A stretch of DNA of 64,000 bases from assembly GCA_905160935.1 (NCBI GenBank), contig CAJHZI010000696.1:386001-450000 (forward strand), given 5' to 3'. This document shows positions 41,231 through 53,937 of the stretch, piece after piece. The notes under the pieces are model-generated. The model was given only the letters and a program-made list of their open reading frames with translations, searched no databases and was not told the origin of the DNA. This DNA comes from Enchytraeus crypticus. Taxonomy: Eukaryota; Annelida; Clitellata; Enchytraeida; Enchytraeidae. The translations under genes and the position numbers were made by a program. The first letter of the stretch is position 1. Every line of letters starts with the position of its first letter.

Positions 41231-44200
41231 GTAGGCTCCTATTTCTCATTGCAATTATAGTATATAATTAATGGTGTTACTTAAATGGTTAATATTGTTA
41301 TTATGATATGACGATAATGATAATGGTGATAATTAATATAATTATTTATTAATATTATTAATTGTATTATTAATATTAGTATATTGTTATAGTTATTTGT
41401 CAGTATTTCATTTTAGTAGATCATTAATTAGAATGGAAATAGTCTGCTTATATGGCCACTGCAAGTTGTTTAGTGATGCGAGTATAAATAAATGTTATGT
41501 GATCCATTTACTATTTTTTTCATTAGTCCTTAGATTTTACTTCATTTAATTGAATAATCTTTCCTCTTTAGCCATTATGAATACTATGTTTAACATATGG
41601 ATAAAATATGGACAGGATTTGAAGTATCTAGACTAGTTGTGCATAGATGTCGTTTAGATAACGATCTACTTTGAAATTATAAAGTGTCTCCATTTATGCA
41701 GTTAAAAGGGAAAACAATGCAAAATCATTATTAAATGTTCTCCTTATTTTGCGCTAATTTTTGTAAGTTTAGATGTTTATTTTTCATGTAATGTTGTTTA
41801 TTTTTCTTAGTGTAAGATACGGCATCGACTTGCGAACGCAGACGATACATTTTTATTTTAAATAAAAAACTTGCTTCTGAGTCTGTAGCCAAAGCCGATA
41901 TAAGACGTGCAACATAAACGTTAAACTTTATTACTGGCATTGTAAAATAATAATAACAACAATTAGAGTGCTACAGTCATCAATGACAACATCGAGCACT
42001 ATTGAGACAAAATCAAGCCGGCGAGCAAAAAAAAGAAGGTCCAAAAACGGTGCAAATTCCAAAATCCAGAAATTCAGTCCAAAGTAAAGGGAGTTAAAGA
42101 AAAGGTGGTTTAGGCGCAGGTCGCTGCTCATGGACACTGGATGGAAAAGAGAGATGGAAAAGATAGGTCTTCAACTGCCTATGGAACTGCTCATAGGAAA
42201 GCAAAGGCTGATGTGATTCAAATGAAGATTTCCGAAGATTGGACGGAAGAGAATTCCAGATCTGAGGTGCAGCAAGCTGGAAAGAACGATTAGATAGCTT
42301 AGAGCGTGAAGGTAAGCTAGGTCTCACAAGAGTAATTAACTTAGAAGACCGACTAATAGCAGGCTGCATCACTTTAATCAAGTGAGACATACAAGTTCGT
42401 CCAGGGATGGTGATGGACTTACAGGTTAACGAAGCTGTTTTGTAAATGATACGCTCTTTAATTTAGCCAGTGCAAAGACTTCAAAATAGGCGTAACATGT
42501 GAGTACTTGGAACTACAAAAAATTGCTCGCGCATGAGAATTCTGAACAAACTGCAACCGATCAATCTCACAGCCAGGGAGATTTAAAAACAGGGAATTGC
42601 AGTAGTCTAACTTCGATTGCACAAGAACAGAACCAATTGTAGCAGCTGTCTCACGAGACAAATATGGGCGTATTCGACGAAGATCACGGATATGGAAGAA
42701 ACATGCTTGTGAAGTTTTAGTTATGTATTCGCGGAAGGTTAGGTGTTTATCAAGGATAACACCAAGATTTCTCACAGAAGAAACAGGTGATATTTTAATA
42801 CCCGAAGATAACGAAAGAGTTTTTCCATTCAGCTTCAGAAGCTGTTGAGGTGTCCTGACCAACAAGAATTCAGTCTTAGATGGATTTAGTGCCAAGAAAT
42901 TAGCAGACATTCAAGAGGATATAGACTGAAAACTTTGTTGCAGGAGGGTTTCAGCATTAGAATAGAAGTTAGGGGTGAAACAAGTGTACATTTGAGTGTC
43001 ATCAGCATATAGTTCATGATCAAGAGAATGAGAAGAGATTAGAGTGCTTAGGGGTGTTGTATGGAGGTTAAAGAGGATAGGACCAAGAACAGAGCCTTGA
43101 GGCACACCATACTTTTAGTGAAAAGGCGAAGAGATGTACTTCATCACTTTCACACTAAAAGAACGATCCGTCAGATAGGAGGAAAACCAATCAAGAACAA
43201 TTCCACGAACACCAAACCAGGAAGAAAGACGTTCCAGAAGAATATTGTGATCAAAGGTATCAAAAGCGGCCGAAAGATCAAACATACATAATCCAGTTAA
43301 GCTTGTGTTCACATGGCATTAACAATAGAATTGCACACAGATAGAAGCACCGTTTCAGTTGAACGATGCTTAGTATAAGCAGCTTGATGCTTATTAAATA
43401 GATCATTGTAAGAGAGATGAGTAGGAAGCCTCTGAAGAATAATTCTTTCAGTGAGCTTAGAAATGTATGACAGAGTAGATATAGGCCTGTAATTCGACAA
43501 TAATTCCTTATCCAGTGTTGGCTTTTTAAGCAATGTAGTAATAACTGCAAGCTTAAAAGCGCGAGGAAATTTGCCAGTAGAGAGAGAGAGGTTAACAATC
43601 AATGTTAATACTGGAGCAAGTATGTGAATACACTTCTTTAAAAGAGAGGTTGGGATAGGATCCAAGTCACAATGTTTAGCTGGAGAGTCTAAAACTAATT
43701 TAGTAATCTCATCAATTGTAACTGGAGTGAAATTAAAAAGCTCATCTTTGGAATGATTCTCTACTGGAGTATGAGGAGTACAGTTAGGAGCTGGAGTGAT
43801 AGATTCTCTAAGATTGCTTATCTTATCTGTAAAGTATTTGGAAAATTGTTCAGGCAGTGACTCCACAGGAGTAGAAGGAAGAGAAGGAGAAATAGATCTA
43901 TGTAAAAGATCATTAACGGTTTTCCATAAACTCTTGACATTCACAGCCTTACTGACCAAAGAGGAGTAGTACTCTTTCTTAGCATTAGCAATAGCAGTAC
44001 CATAAATCTTGTGTTGCAAATTAGAAACAGTTTTCCAAAAATCTGAATGGGTATGACGCCACTTTCTTTCAGCTCTACAGCATGCAGCCTTTAGCTTTCT
44101 CAGACCAGAAGTCTACGAAGGGTTACATTTCTTAAGCTTCTTGGTAGTTAGAGGTGCATGCTTATCAAGTAGAGATGAAAGAGTAGTGTTATACTGTTTT

Positions 44201-47097
44201 ACTAATTCATCAAGATCATTAGCAGGAGACTTGATCAAAGTCGAATTTTCAAGATCAGAACAAAAGAGATCAAGATCAACGTTATTTACACACCTAAATT
44301 AAACAGTAGGTGAATTTTTACTAGTGTCTGGCTTAATATGATTATAAGTGAATGCAACATTATAAGTGTATACCTAGTGTGTGCCGTTGTTTCTTCTTTC
44401 GAAAAGAACCGGTAACAAGATACAGTGATATCATGCAGCTCTACGACACAGTGATATCATGAACGATGGTAACGCTCGACTTGTTGTTTCAGATCGATGT
44501 GTTTGGATGTGAAGTCACGTTGTGAACAGGTCCTGCTCTCGTTTAACCTGCACTGGCCGCAGGTTCTAGACTGTTCCAGACTCCCCGAGCGAAGTCGCAA
44601 CCACCTCTGCATCGATGCCTCAGGGGGTGACCGCGACGATGACGGCCTAGTAGGCGGGCCTTGGGGCGCGAATGGCCTGCCCCGGGAACGAGACGGTAAA
44701 ATTATTCCCGGTGGTATTTCCGACAAAGCCGATCTGGTAAGGCTTATAGAATCACTACCGAAGGACGGTCAATCGGGTCCTTTCAGAATTGATGCCAAAG
44801 ATTTTGGTCGGTTTGTAAATGAAGGCGGTAGACATACAAATGAGGCCGACAGTCAATTAGACTCAAGTAAAGGAAATAATAGATGTCCTGCTAGATTTGT
44901 GCGGTTTGCCGGCAAGGATTTTAAATCTGGCGGTAGTGGTACCTCTAACATGACGTCATGTGCTCCAAGATGTCTGGCAGACGTTATGTTTACTGAACAG
45001 GATAAGAGGTGAAGTTTACAGTTTCTTCAAGTTTTAATTCGATTACTCCACATATATGTTATTTTAATAGAAAAATCGGTTTATACACTGTGTTTTTTAT
45101 AACTGATACCCCAAATTTTTTTAGCAATAAAGTCGAAAGAAGTTGACCGATGCTCTTGAAATTTACAGCACTTGACCAGCAGCCAATTCTACAAAACATG
45201 GAGAAATTTTGTGTGAATATCTTTAATAACGTGAAAGTCATAGTTTCGCGAATATGAGTGGGGTCAGATAAGAAATTTCCAATACAGGATTACGGCCGTG
45301 TTACATTTAGTGTTGATAATCTCTATAAAAATACTAGCTAACACGAAATATAAAATTTCTGTTTATGCTATTTTGAAAAGCAATCATTTCTTTTCAAAAC
45401 GACGTAAAATACGTGCTGATATGTTCTTAATTGACAAAGTTATTGAAATTTTTATGCATGAAGAGAATAAGCGAAGAAGAGGACGCCGCGCAATGGCTGC
45501 GGTGACAGCAGTTGTACCTAGACATGCAATGCATGCATTAAAAGTTCAATAACTTTGTCAATTAAGAACATATCAGCACGTATTTTGCGTCGTCTTGAAA
45601 AGAAATGATTGCTCTTCAAAATATCATTAGCAGAAATTTTATATTGCGTGTTAGCTAGTATTTTTATAGAGATAATCTACGCTAAATGTAACACTCCCTT
45701 AATCCTGTATTGGAAATTTCCTACCTGACCCCACTCCTATTAGCAAAACTATAACTTTTACGATATTAAAGATATTCAAACGAAATTTCTCAATGTTTTG
45801 TAGAATTGGCTGCTGGTCAAATACTGTAAATTTCAAGAACATCGGTCAACTTCTTACGACTTTATTGTTAAAACAATTTTGGGTATCAGTTATAAAAAAC
45901 ACAGTGTATATTGGAACTACTTTGAAGGTTTGCTACCTTAATTATTGAGTAATTTTGATAACTAGTGTATGTATAGCCTACTCCAACCATTTCGTCAGAT
46001 CCCTATTTTATTTTATCCGGTGTCATTTTATTTATGTGCTCTTGATGGTTTCATAGTATGCACGGTGCTTGTTGGTTTATTTGCTTGTGTTGATGTTTAC
46101 TACAATATGGGTTGGTGAATAAAGATTATATTAGATATTCAAAAATTGTCGAAGTATTAGCACCTTTCAAAACATCACATTTATACTTCTGCCACAGTTT
46201 CCAGGCCGTGCTCATTATATACGTAGCTGTACATTCAAAAGATATTATAGTCCTCCTTTCGTGGACACTCATCACTTTGTTTTTCTTGATATTATTTTTC
46301 ATTAGTGCGCAATAATATTAAATTACTGATGCACACGGGGAGTCAGTATAGAAATAGGCGGTACGAAGGTAGAATATGTATATAAAGAGTTCGTTCAGTT
46401 ATTTAGGACACACAATAGATGAAAATGGGAAACGTGGAACAGAAATATAATTATTATGTAGAATTACTCGAGCAATAGAGGCCTTCAGTTAGAGGAAAGA
46501 ATTACTAACAAAAAGTTTGAAGAAATCGACGAAAACAAAGATTTTAAGACTTTAGTGTGGACCACGCGGCAGTACGGTTATGAAATATGGATGTTAGGAA
46601 AATAAACTGGATGCATTCGAAGTGTGGCTAAACGGACTGATAAAATTACGGACGAAAAAGTGCTAAATATGGTTTGCATAAATAGACAATATCTAGATAG
46701 CGTAAGGAATTGAAAGTATAACTGGATGATACTTGGAGGTATTGTTTTACTAGAAGAGATAATTTAATGAAGAATCTATAAAAAATCGTTAGAAGAAAAT
46801 CGAGACTTGGGAAGCTGAATGATTTGATATCTAATTGGTATGTTGATATGAAGAGAAAAGTAGAAGATATTAATATGTGGAGGAGTTATATGCCATGAAC
46901 CAGCCAATAGGCAGTGCTCAAAGAGAGAGATGAATTAGTTTGCTGATTTCGTAGCTGCAGCGATCAACCTGCTGTTGAAAGCGATTGTTTAAATGAATTT
47001 TGCCTAATTTACTGAGATGGATTATAACTTTCATTAATTACTTGATCAACATACATGTAGATATTACTTCATTTATATATATATATATATATACATG

Positions 47098-47167
<70 letters not shown>

Positions 47168-47296
47168 CTGGCTGGAGCCAGTGGCGAAGTCGGTAAGATA
47201 CTCGACCGCGGATCAGTTGATACGGGTTCAAATCCTGGGTTCGCCCGTCACTGACATCGCTTTCGAGTGAGGAAACTGACGTTAACCTTAGCTTTA

Positions 47297-47344
<48 letters not shown>

Positions 47345-49483
47345 ACTCGTGTTTTTCATATTGTAGGTTCTCAGAGATCTGGATACTGGTTTGGTCTTCA
47401 GTGAGTCTTCTCTCCACTTCCATCACACTCTTAACTTTTTTCCTCGACACCACAAGATTCCCCTATCCCGAGAGGCCGGTCGTATTCATAGCTTTCTGCT
47501 GCCTGCTCTACACACTCGGTTACTTCATCCGGGCAGGATTGGGACGTGAGAGAGTATCCTGCGACACTACGCCCTCCCGCGAGCTCTTCATCATTCAGGA
47601 AGGTCTGGAGAGCAGCGGGTGCCTCGTCGTCTTTCTCTTTCTCTACTTCTTCGGCATGGCTGCCTCGATATGGTGGACCGTGCTGACCTTGACCTTTTAT
47701 TTGGCGGCGGGCAGGAAATGGGGCCATGAGGCGGTGGAAAGATTGAGCAGATGGTTTCACGTGACCGCCTGGGCAGGGCCCGCCCTTCTCACCATCTCTG
47801 TCCTAATCCTGCGACGAGTGGACGGCGATGAATTATACGGAATTTGTTATGTGGGCAATCAGGACCCAACTGGTCTTACTGCTTTTGTTATTGTGCCCCT
47901 CTCGGTTTGTCTTCTTGTGGGTGTGGTTTTCCTTCTCGCTGGATTTATCTCCATGCTAAGCATTCGTAGAAATCTTCGCGTTGGTTCAGCCGTGCCGGCG
48001 GTGGCAGAACCTCTCATGTTCGACGTCGTCCAGAGGCCTGCCTCGAGGACAGCTGCCACCAGACCACCCACTATGGGATCATCTGGGGTGTACTACACAT
48101 CACCCGGGGGTGCCTCTTCGATTTATCCGTCAAATACAGTCGTCACTTTAGATCCAAATGGACAACCTATGTGTATTAATATTAATAGTGCCAATCCAAG
48201 TCCCTCTGCATTCAATACTTTTCATAATATTAGTCGTGATGCTAGTTTCGATAGAGAAGATGATTGTGAAAATGATGCTAGGTTATCTTCTGTTGGATGT
48301 TGTTGCTGTAGGAACAAAATGACAAAGTTAAGCGCTAACAAGGCAAGGAATGTAACAGGAAATAAAATCTCCTTAAATTCATCAAATAACGGAGGTAAAG
48401 TGTACAATATAAATTCTGTGTCTAGTAATATATTCAATAGATCCACGGCAAATACCACCGCTCTGGATATTCGCAGATTTGAGCGATTAATGCTAAAGTT
48501 GGGTCTATTTGCCCTACTGTACGCGGTGCCTGCAGCCTGCGCCTTAGCCTGCTTTATTCACGAGAGGTTGAGTATGCATGAATGGAACCAGGAAGCGATG
48601 ACTCGTCCATGCTTCGGTGATTCCCTGAAACCATCGCCGGGATACGGAAGAGGGTGGGAGATGCAGGGGAATGATGGAATCGGGAGGGATTGTAGACTAG
48701 AGAGGTAAGCGATTTGACTGATTTAAAAGAAGAAATTTATGAATTGATTCTCTTCAATCAATGACCTAGTGCCTTCCTGGGTCATTGATTGATTGGTTTC
48801 TTCATACAAAATTGTCGATGGTCATGCATACTTTTTTGTGTTTGGTTGTCCGAACACAACAGTAGTAAATTATTACTCTGTAATATTTAAGCATAAACAA
48901 GTACTGTAACATTCATCCTTCTATTGTATCCCTCAGCACTCATCAACTCATCTCCTCTCGTGATATTACGTATCGTATTTTTCTTTCTGTTTCTTTTCAC
49001 ATTTGTTCAGATAGCATATCTCTAGTGATCCTAACGCGAAAATGTACTATTTCAGTGATCGGTTTCTAATTGAAAGTAAATAATTGATTTATCGACAGAT
49101 TGATTGATTTCCATGTTTCCATTGTTTTCAGGTCTATTCCGAGTGTCGAGCTATTTTCACTCAAGGTCTTTATGCTCTTAGCTGTCGGTGCCACATGCGG
49201 CGTGTGGATCTGGTCGAGAAAAACTCTGCGAATGTGGCGGAAATTTTTCAACACTATCCTACCATGCTCCGGGACTTATCGGAAGCCCTCTAACACATCT
49301 GCATTTTCTGCTAAGAATACTAATAACAATTCATCCACGTCAGGGGTCTTCCTCCCCAGTAGTTCCAGATTCCCACCTCTTCCACCCCCTCCGGCTCCCT
49401 CGAGTTTGGGTGTTTCTGTCCATAATGGCAGCGCTGTTTATACTCCAGTCACGTCACCGCATTCACGTCGGATTTGGAAGTAG
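40881..49483 (+). CDS. Frizzled Wnt receptor (Fz4/9/10-like), four exons
   Basis: Join of 40881-41230, 44493-45008, 47367-48704 and 49132-49483; 2556 nt, 851 residues, all introns phase 2 with GT..AG borders. It has a signal peptide (1-18) and a cysteine-rich Wnt-binding domain (about 42-150). Seven membrane segments are spread over exons 3-4, and the cytoplasmic KTLRMW motif that binds Dishevelled follows the last. [17 protein letters not shown] and ERLMLKLG are hallmark Frizzled strings. [10 protein letters not shown] and the CRD strings [15 protein letters not shown] and [12 protein letters not shown] resemble Fz4 and Fz9/10. It is far longer than the usual 530-600 residues because of an extended CRD-to-membrane linker and a roughly 160-residue third intracellular loop. 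No C-terminal PDZ motif is seen. Confidence 0.95.
41943..44345 (-). mobile_element. Long degraded CR1/L2-like LINE in Frizzled intron 1
   Basis: Antisense to Frizzled. On the minus strand it carries most of a reverse transcriptase in several broken frames: fingers ([16 protein letters not shown] near 43530), catalytic palm strings [13 protein letters not shown] (43275), [11 protein letters not shown] (43100) and YADDT (43010), then thumb strings NPSKTEFLL and [14 protein letters not shown], and a C-terminal [12 protein letters not shown]. The 3' tail at 41943-41965 is a TTG/TTA repeat as in the 11713 copy. At least four frame breaks make it inactive. Confidence 0.9.
44493..45008 (+). CDS. Frizzled exon 2: end of CRD and linker
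   Basis: Acceptor TTGTTTCAG, donor GTGAAG. It begins [11 protein letters not shown] and [13 protein letters not shown], completing the CRD, then about 120 residues of Gly/Asp/Ser-rich linker with [11 protein letters not shown] just before the first membrane segment. Confidence 0.9.
45082..45910. mobile_element. Large palindromic foldback element in Frizzled intron 2
   Basis: Two arms of about 377 bp (45082-45458 and 45533-45910) are reverse complements with roughly 90% or better identity by eye, around a loop of about 75 bp. The ends read TATACACTGTG...CACAGTGTATA, consistent with a TA target duplication, but this cannot be told from the palindrome itself. No transposase is present; it is a non-autonomous foldback/MITE-like element. 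Confidence 0.85.
46860..46935 (+). repeat. Dispersed repeat, family 4 end
   Basis: GGAGGAGTTATATGCCATGA followed by CCAGCCAATAGGCAGTGCTC; same end as near 40310 and 54700. Confidence 0.55.
47077..47341 (+). repeat. SINE family 1 between two (AT)n tracts
   Basis: AT repeat 47077-47162, SINE 47166-47310 (GGCTGGAGCCAGTGGCGAAG, GGGTTCAAATCC, GAGTGAGGAAACTGACGTTA), and a second AT repeat at 47302-47341 only about 25 bp before Frizzled exon 3. Confidence 0.85.
47367..48704 (+). CDS. Frizzled exon 3: membrane segments 1-6 and long third loop
   Basis: Acceptor CATATTGTAG, donor GTAAGC. It opens [11 protein letters not shown] at membrane segment 1. The third intracellular loop runs from IRRNLR to DIRRFERLM (about residues 494-655). 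It includes a CCCC cluster, Asn/Ser-rich stretches and a Pro-rich part. The normal Frizzled loop here is about 15-20 residues. Confidence 0.93.
49132..49483 (+). CDS. Frizzled exon 4: membrane segment 7 and cytoplasmic tail
   Basis: Acceptor TTGTTTTCAG. It encodes [19 protein letters not shown] (segment 7), then [11 protein letters not shown] with the KTxxxW Dishevelled site, and a Ser/Pro-rich tail ending RRIWK. Confidence 0.93.
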
Positions 49484-49899
49484 AAATGGACGTTAAGTTT
49501 TCTATTTAAGGTATTTTTAGGTATTTGACGTTGCGTAGAGTAGCTACTGTGGTTGAGAAGTTATCCGAAATTGTATGAAATTGTCCAATTAAACACTTCA
49601 TCTCTTTATTCTAACTTATCGGGCTAAATATCATCATGAACGAATGAGTATTACTAGAATTGGGAGTGTTCGGTAATTGGTCCAACTAGATAGCGAGTAA
49701 TATTTGCGGCACCTTTTACAACTGCGCTAAGTTGGTCGTTATATTTTAATATTTGCCATTATTTTTATCGTGACCGTGCATATTTTTGTAATGGCCGCAT
49801 AAACGTTTATTGATGCAGATAAGCGCTGTATTGGTGGACAGCTTATAGCCGCGGCAACTGTTGAATTAATATTGGATTGTTTGAACATTGCAATTGTGA
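49484..49899 (+). other. Frizzled 3'UTR and flank
   Basis: ATTAAA at 49588-49593 is the first candidate polyadenylation signal, 105 nt after the stop. Confidence 0.4.
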
Positions 49900-50130
49900 G
49901 TGGTGAGAGAGAATGAGAAAAAGAGAGAACGAGAAAGAGAGAAAGTGAGAGAGAGAGAGAGAAAATGATAGAAGGACAAGTAGAGGGAATACGAGAGAAA
50001 ACGATAAAAAGTGAAAATGAGAAAATTGCGAGAAAGTGATAGAAAGAGCAAAAAGAGAGAAGGTGAGGGGGAAATGAGAAATGGAGAAAATAGAGAGAAC
50101 GAGAGAGAAGGAAATAGAATGACAAAGAAG
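49900..50130 (+). repeat. Degenerate GA-rich tract
   Basis: GAGA with AAA and GAAC interruptions; frames on the opposite strand (Phe/Ser/Leu-rich) are artefacts. Confidence 0.85.
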
Positions 50131-51294
50131 GATAATGTGAAGCGAAACTAAGCGACAAATACATTGTGCAGAAACCGATTTAAGTAACTATACTATTAAT
50201 ATCGTCCAGGATAACATCGATCAATAGCAGGCGTCGTTCGGATATACATGTAGTGTACTCATGTGAAATTAAATAAGAAATAAATTAAATAATAAGAATA
50301 ATAAAATAAAATAAGAAGATTGCATACCTAGTCAATCCAATGAGACGAAAATTAATTTTTGACGTCTAAAGTCAATATTGGCAAACTATCTAAACTGTAT
50401 GATATTTCATTAGTCTTAAGTGCAAGCTGTGAAAGTAATAGAGTAAATAATGTTAGTGATTATGTAATGAGAAAATATAATGTATGTTAATTAGGAACAT
50501 TGCAACGCATAATATGTACAGAAGTGCATAGGTGTGCCTAAACATGGTTTATGCAGTACACCATTTTCTCTACGCAATTTCTGACATTTTCAAATTCGCC
50601 GAATTGATCTCGCAGAGAATTAAAATATCGCGACAAGGTGTCATTGACCGATCTCTAAAACGACGTTAAACTTTCATTCTTATCTGCTTTCTATTGAAAA
50701 AGTATATATTTTTGTTTTGTTTATATCTGAGTTACTGTTTCATTGCCTATTATGCATAATTACGCAAATACTTTGGTATAGACGGCGGCCTGTCTGTTTT
50801 GTTGATGAGTTGATAATACTTTTATGAGGGAGAACTATAAAGAAGTCAGTGTTTGCGCTAATATCACTATTGCCTCGAGTGTTTGCGCTTCTTGCTCTCA
50901 ATAGCTCGCTTTCATTTCATATTACACTCTTGCCTTTGTATTCCCGTACGACCCTAGAGTGTCTTTTTATACCGCTCCCTATTTTCATTCTAAATCTCTC
51001 CATCTCTCGTTGGCTTTTCTGTTTCTTTTCTATTCTACTCAATAACGTTAGCTAATATGCACCATTTCTTCGACATTTGATAATGTGCTGCACTATACTT
51101 TTCTAAACAATTTATTTTATCTCTAATCCTACCCGGGGAGCCTTTGATGTATAAAAACAATCTACACTCAACTTAGTATTTAATGCTTTATACTAACTCG
51201 AATTTTGTAGTGGCTGATGAAACTGGTTTTCAGTGCAGCATTAATTACATATTAAGAAGTTGAATACTTAGTGTGGATTTATACATGCATACAA
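50131..51294. other. Non-coding stretch
   Basis: Nothing recognised. Confidence 0.5.
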
Positions 51295-51835
51295 CATCAG
51301 GCCGACCACTCCCCCAGGCTGACCACTCCCCCAGGCTGACCACTCCCCCAGGCTGACCACTCCCCCAGGCTGACCACTCCCCCAGGCTGACCACTCCCCT
51401 AGGCTGACCACTCCCCCAGGCTGACCACTCCCCCAGGCTGACCACTCCCCTAGGCTGACCACTCCCCTAGGCTGATCACTCCCCCAGGCTGATCACTCCC
51501 CCAGGCTGACCACTCCTTTAGGCTGACCACTCTCCCAGGCTGACCACTCCCCTAGGCTGACCACTCCCCCAGGCTGACCACTCCCCCAGGCTGACCACTT
51601 CCCTAGGCTGACCACTCTCCCAGGCTGACCACTCCCCTAGGCAGACTACTCCTCTAGGCAGACCACTCCCCTAGACTGACCACTCCCTTAGGTAGACCAC
51701 TCCCCTAGGTTGACCACTCTCCCAGGCTGACCACTCCTCTAGGAAGACTACTCCCTCAGACTGACCACTCCCCTAGGCTGACCACTCCCCCAGGCTGACC
51801 GCTAAGGTAGGCTGACCACTCCCGTAGGCTAAGCC
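51295..51835 (+). repeat. 17-bp minisatellite
   Basis: About 31 units of GGCTGACCACTCCCCCA. The first dozen are near-identical; later units diverge (CCTAG, TTTAG, GCAGAC). Because 17 is not a multiple of three, three units make a 51-bp, 17-residue periodic frame on the minus strand. Confidence 0.95.
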
Positions 51836-52439
51836 GGTAGCATATCGGTTCGTTGTCAGATTAAAGTTTTCAAGTCCATTTCCATTCCCTTCACTGACAT
51901 ATTTTCGAAACTAGAAATTAACGCTAACCAAGGCTTTTATACTTGTAGGCCTACATTTATATACATGTAATTTAAACAAATACTATTAAATAAACTATTA
52001 CGAAATACTATTAACAAAACTTAACTATTACCATTATATAGAATTTGGCGACCAAACTAGTGATACAAAAAACCTCCCGAACCAGAGTTCATAAAAAGTT
52101 ACTATTCTGACACATTTTGGCTAATACATCAGGAAATAGCAAGACCTATAAACTCTCCTCATTCAATGTAAATCATTGTTATTCAAAAGATAAAGATTTA
52201 TTTAGATTTTATCTGGTTTTCAACTCCTACTTAAAATTATTAGAGAGAGAGAGAGAACTATGTTTATTGAAGTACACATACACGTACACATACATGCACA
52301 AGGTCATCAAAGAGGGTATATATACCCTATCTAGTTGACAGCCATAAATCACGCAAGAGTAGCCAAACATCCATGTACAATTGAAAATTAGCAAAACATA
52401 CTAGAGAAAAAGCAGTAGTAACTAACCAGCGTGCAGGTT
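51836..52439. other. Non-coding stretch
   Basis: Weak SINE-family-1-like end at 51835-51935 (AAGCCGGTAGCATATCGG, CAAGTCC); otherwise nothing. Confidence 0.4.
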
Positions 52440-53250
52440 GAAAAGACAGTGTACGACAATTGCCGGTATATTAATGAAACTACGCACTCAAGATATATTG
52501 AATGAAGCAAGCAACCTAAGTAAAGGCAATAATAGCATGATACTTGTCAATAATAACCTATATTTATCATTACAAAATAATAAGTATATAGCTTTTATAT
52601 CGCGCTTATTGAATAAGTTCAAAGATTTAATATTACGAATTTCTAAGGGAACATTATTCCAAATCATCACACAGTTAAAAATATCAGATTTGAAGTAAAG
52701 CTTGTTACTATTAGAAAAAATATAATGAGTGCTTGACAGTCTAGTATTGTAATAATGATTTTGATGGAGAGCATTAATGATGTCACGAATTGCCGTAGAC
52801 ATAATACCCGTCAAAATTAATACACTTATAAATTAACTTACCTATAGAAAGTATATATAGTTGCGATACAGATATTGAAGTTGGTATATAATTCTTTGGC
52901 ATTACAAAACCTGAATATATTTTGTAGCGTTCGTAAGATTCTATTACAAGAATAGTGCAGAGGCTGTAAGGACTTAGAGGTTGTTTTTCCATAGAGTTCT
53001 ATACCATATTGAATACGCGAGTAAACAAGGGATAAATACAGATTTCTACGACATGCCTGAGGTATATAGTCCCTTCGTCTGTAAAACATACCATTAAAGC
53101 TATTGACCTTGCTGACTAAAGCATCGATATGATTTTTTAAAGTAAGGTTCTCATCAATTAGAATGCCCAGAAATTTAGTGATAGAAAGTTTTTACCAATT
53201 GAACAATTATTTATTTTAACATACATATCATTTGACGTAATATTTACGCT
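52440..53250 (-). mobile_element. Remnant of a second LINE type (RT C-terminal region)
   Basis: Broken minus-strand frames encode a reverse-transcriptase thumb/C-terminal region: KFLGILIDENLTLKNHIDAL (near 53150), LYLSLVYSRIQYGIELYG (about 53000) and later IWNNVPLEIRNIKS (about 52640). It differs in sequence from the family at 41943. Confidence 0.75.
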
Positions 53251-53498
53251 ATCATCATCTTTAGGAAAAAATAATATATGAGCCGACTTATTAACTACCC
53301 GTTCATATCTGCTTGATCGTTAATTGTTTGTATTGAAAATGATATCCAAAGCTTTCCATTCAAATTTCAAAATAATATATGATCAACAGTTAAGTATACT
53401 TTTCCATAAAATTGTAGTATTTTGTATTTTTATACGAACTTGTCTGTACGCGCTTCAGAGCAGTTCAATTTTAGTATCGATGCACTGCTATTGCAGCG

Positions 53499-53575
53499 TA
53501 CTTTAGAGTACTTGGATATTGTAGAATAGTATTGAGTACTTTAGAGTACTATATAGTGTTACTAAGTACTTTAGA
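53499..53575. repeat. Three near-palindromic AGTACTTTAGAGTACT units
   Basis: GTACTTTAGAGTACTTGG, AGTACTTTAGAGTACTAT and AGTACTTTAGAAC in 75 bp. Confidence 0.7.
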
Positions 53576-53937
53576 ACGGTTAATTTTCAAGAGTAGGTTT
53601 GAACTAAATGTCATATCAGATTATTTCTCCTGTAGCGGCATTTCGAAGCGTTTTGATAGATTGATTAAAAGATAACAAAGGCGTTATTGTTAGCGACAGT
53701 TTCTCAATCAGAGCGCAGATAATAATTCAGACGCACCGTCGCTGACATTATCGGGCTTGACACATTCTTCTGATAGCTCGCCCGTATATCTGTGCGCCGC
53801 TATAACACAACGATGAACATACGCAATCTATCCGTGTAAGCAAAGTATGTGTAATGATAATATGATGGAAAAATATTAGACCCAACAATGGATATAAGCT
53901 ATCGTTTTAAACAGCGTCACAATATATTATAAAGTGA

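Noticed and set aside
43061..43291. Plus-strand frame in Frizzled intron 1
   Set aside because: Antisense shadow of the LINE reverse transcriptase.
45298..45552. 84-residue protein across the palindrome loop
   Set aside because: The frame is formed by the palindrome arm and loop, with no recognisable domain and no supporting signals.
51295..51835. CRISPR array
   Set aside because: Units are contiguous with no spacers and the DNA is animal; the same holds for 38150-38848.
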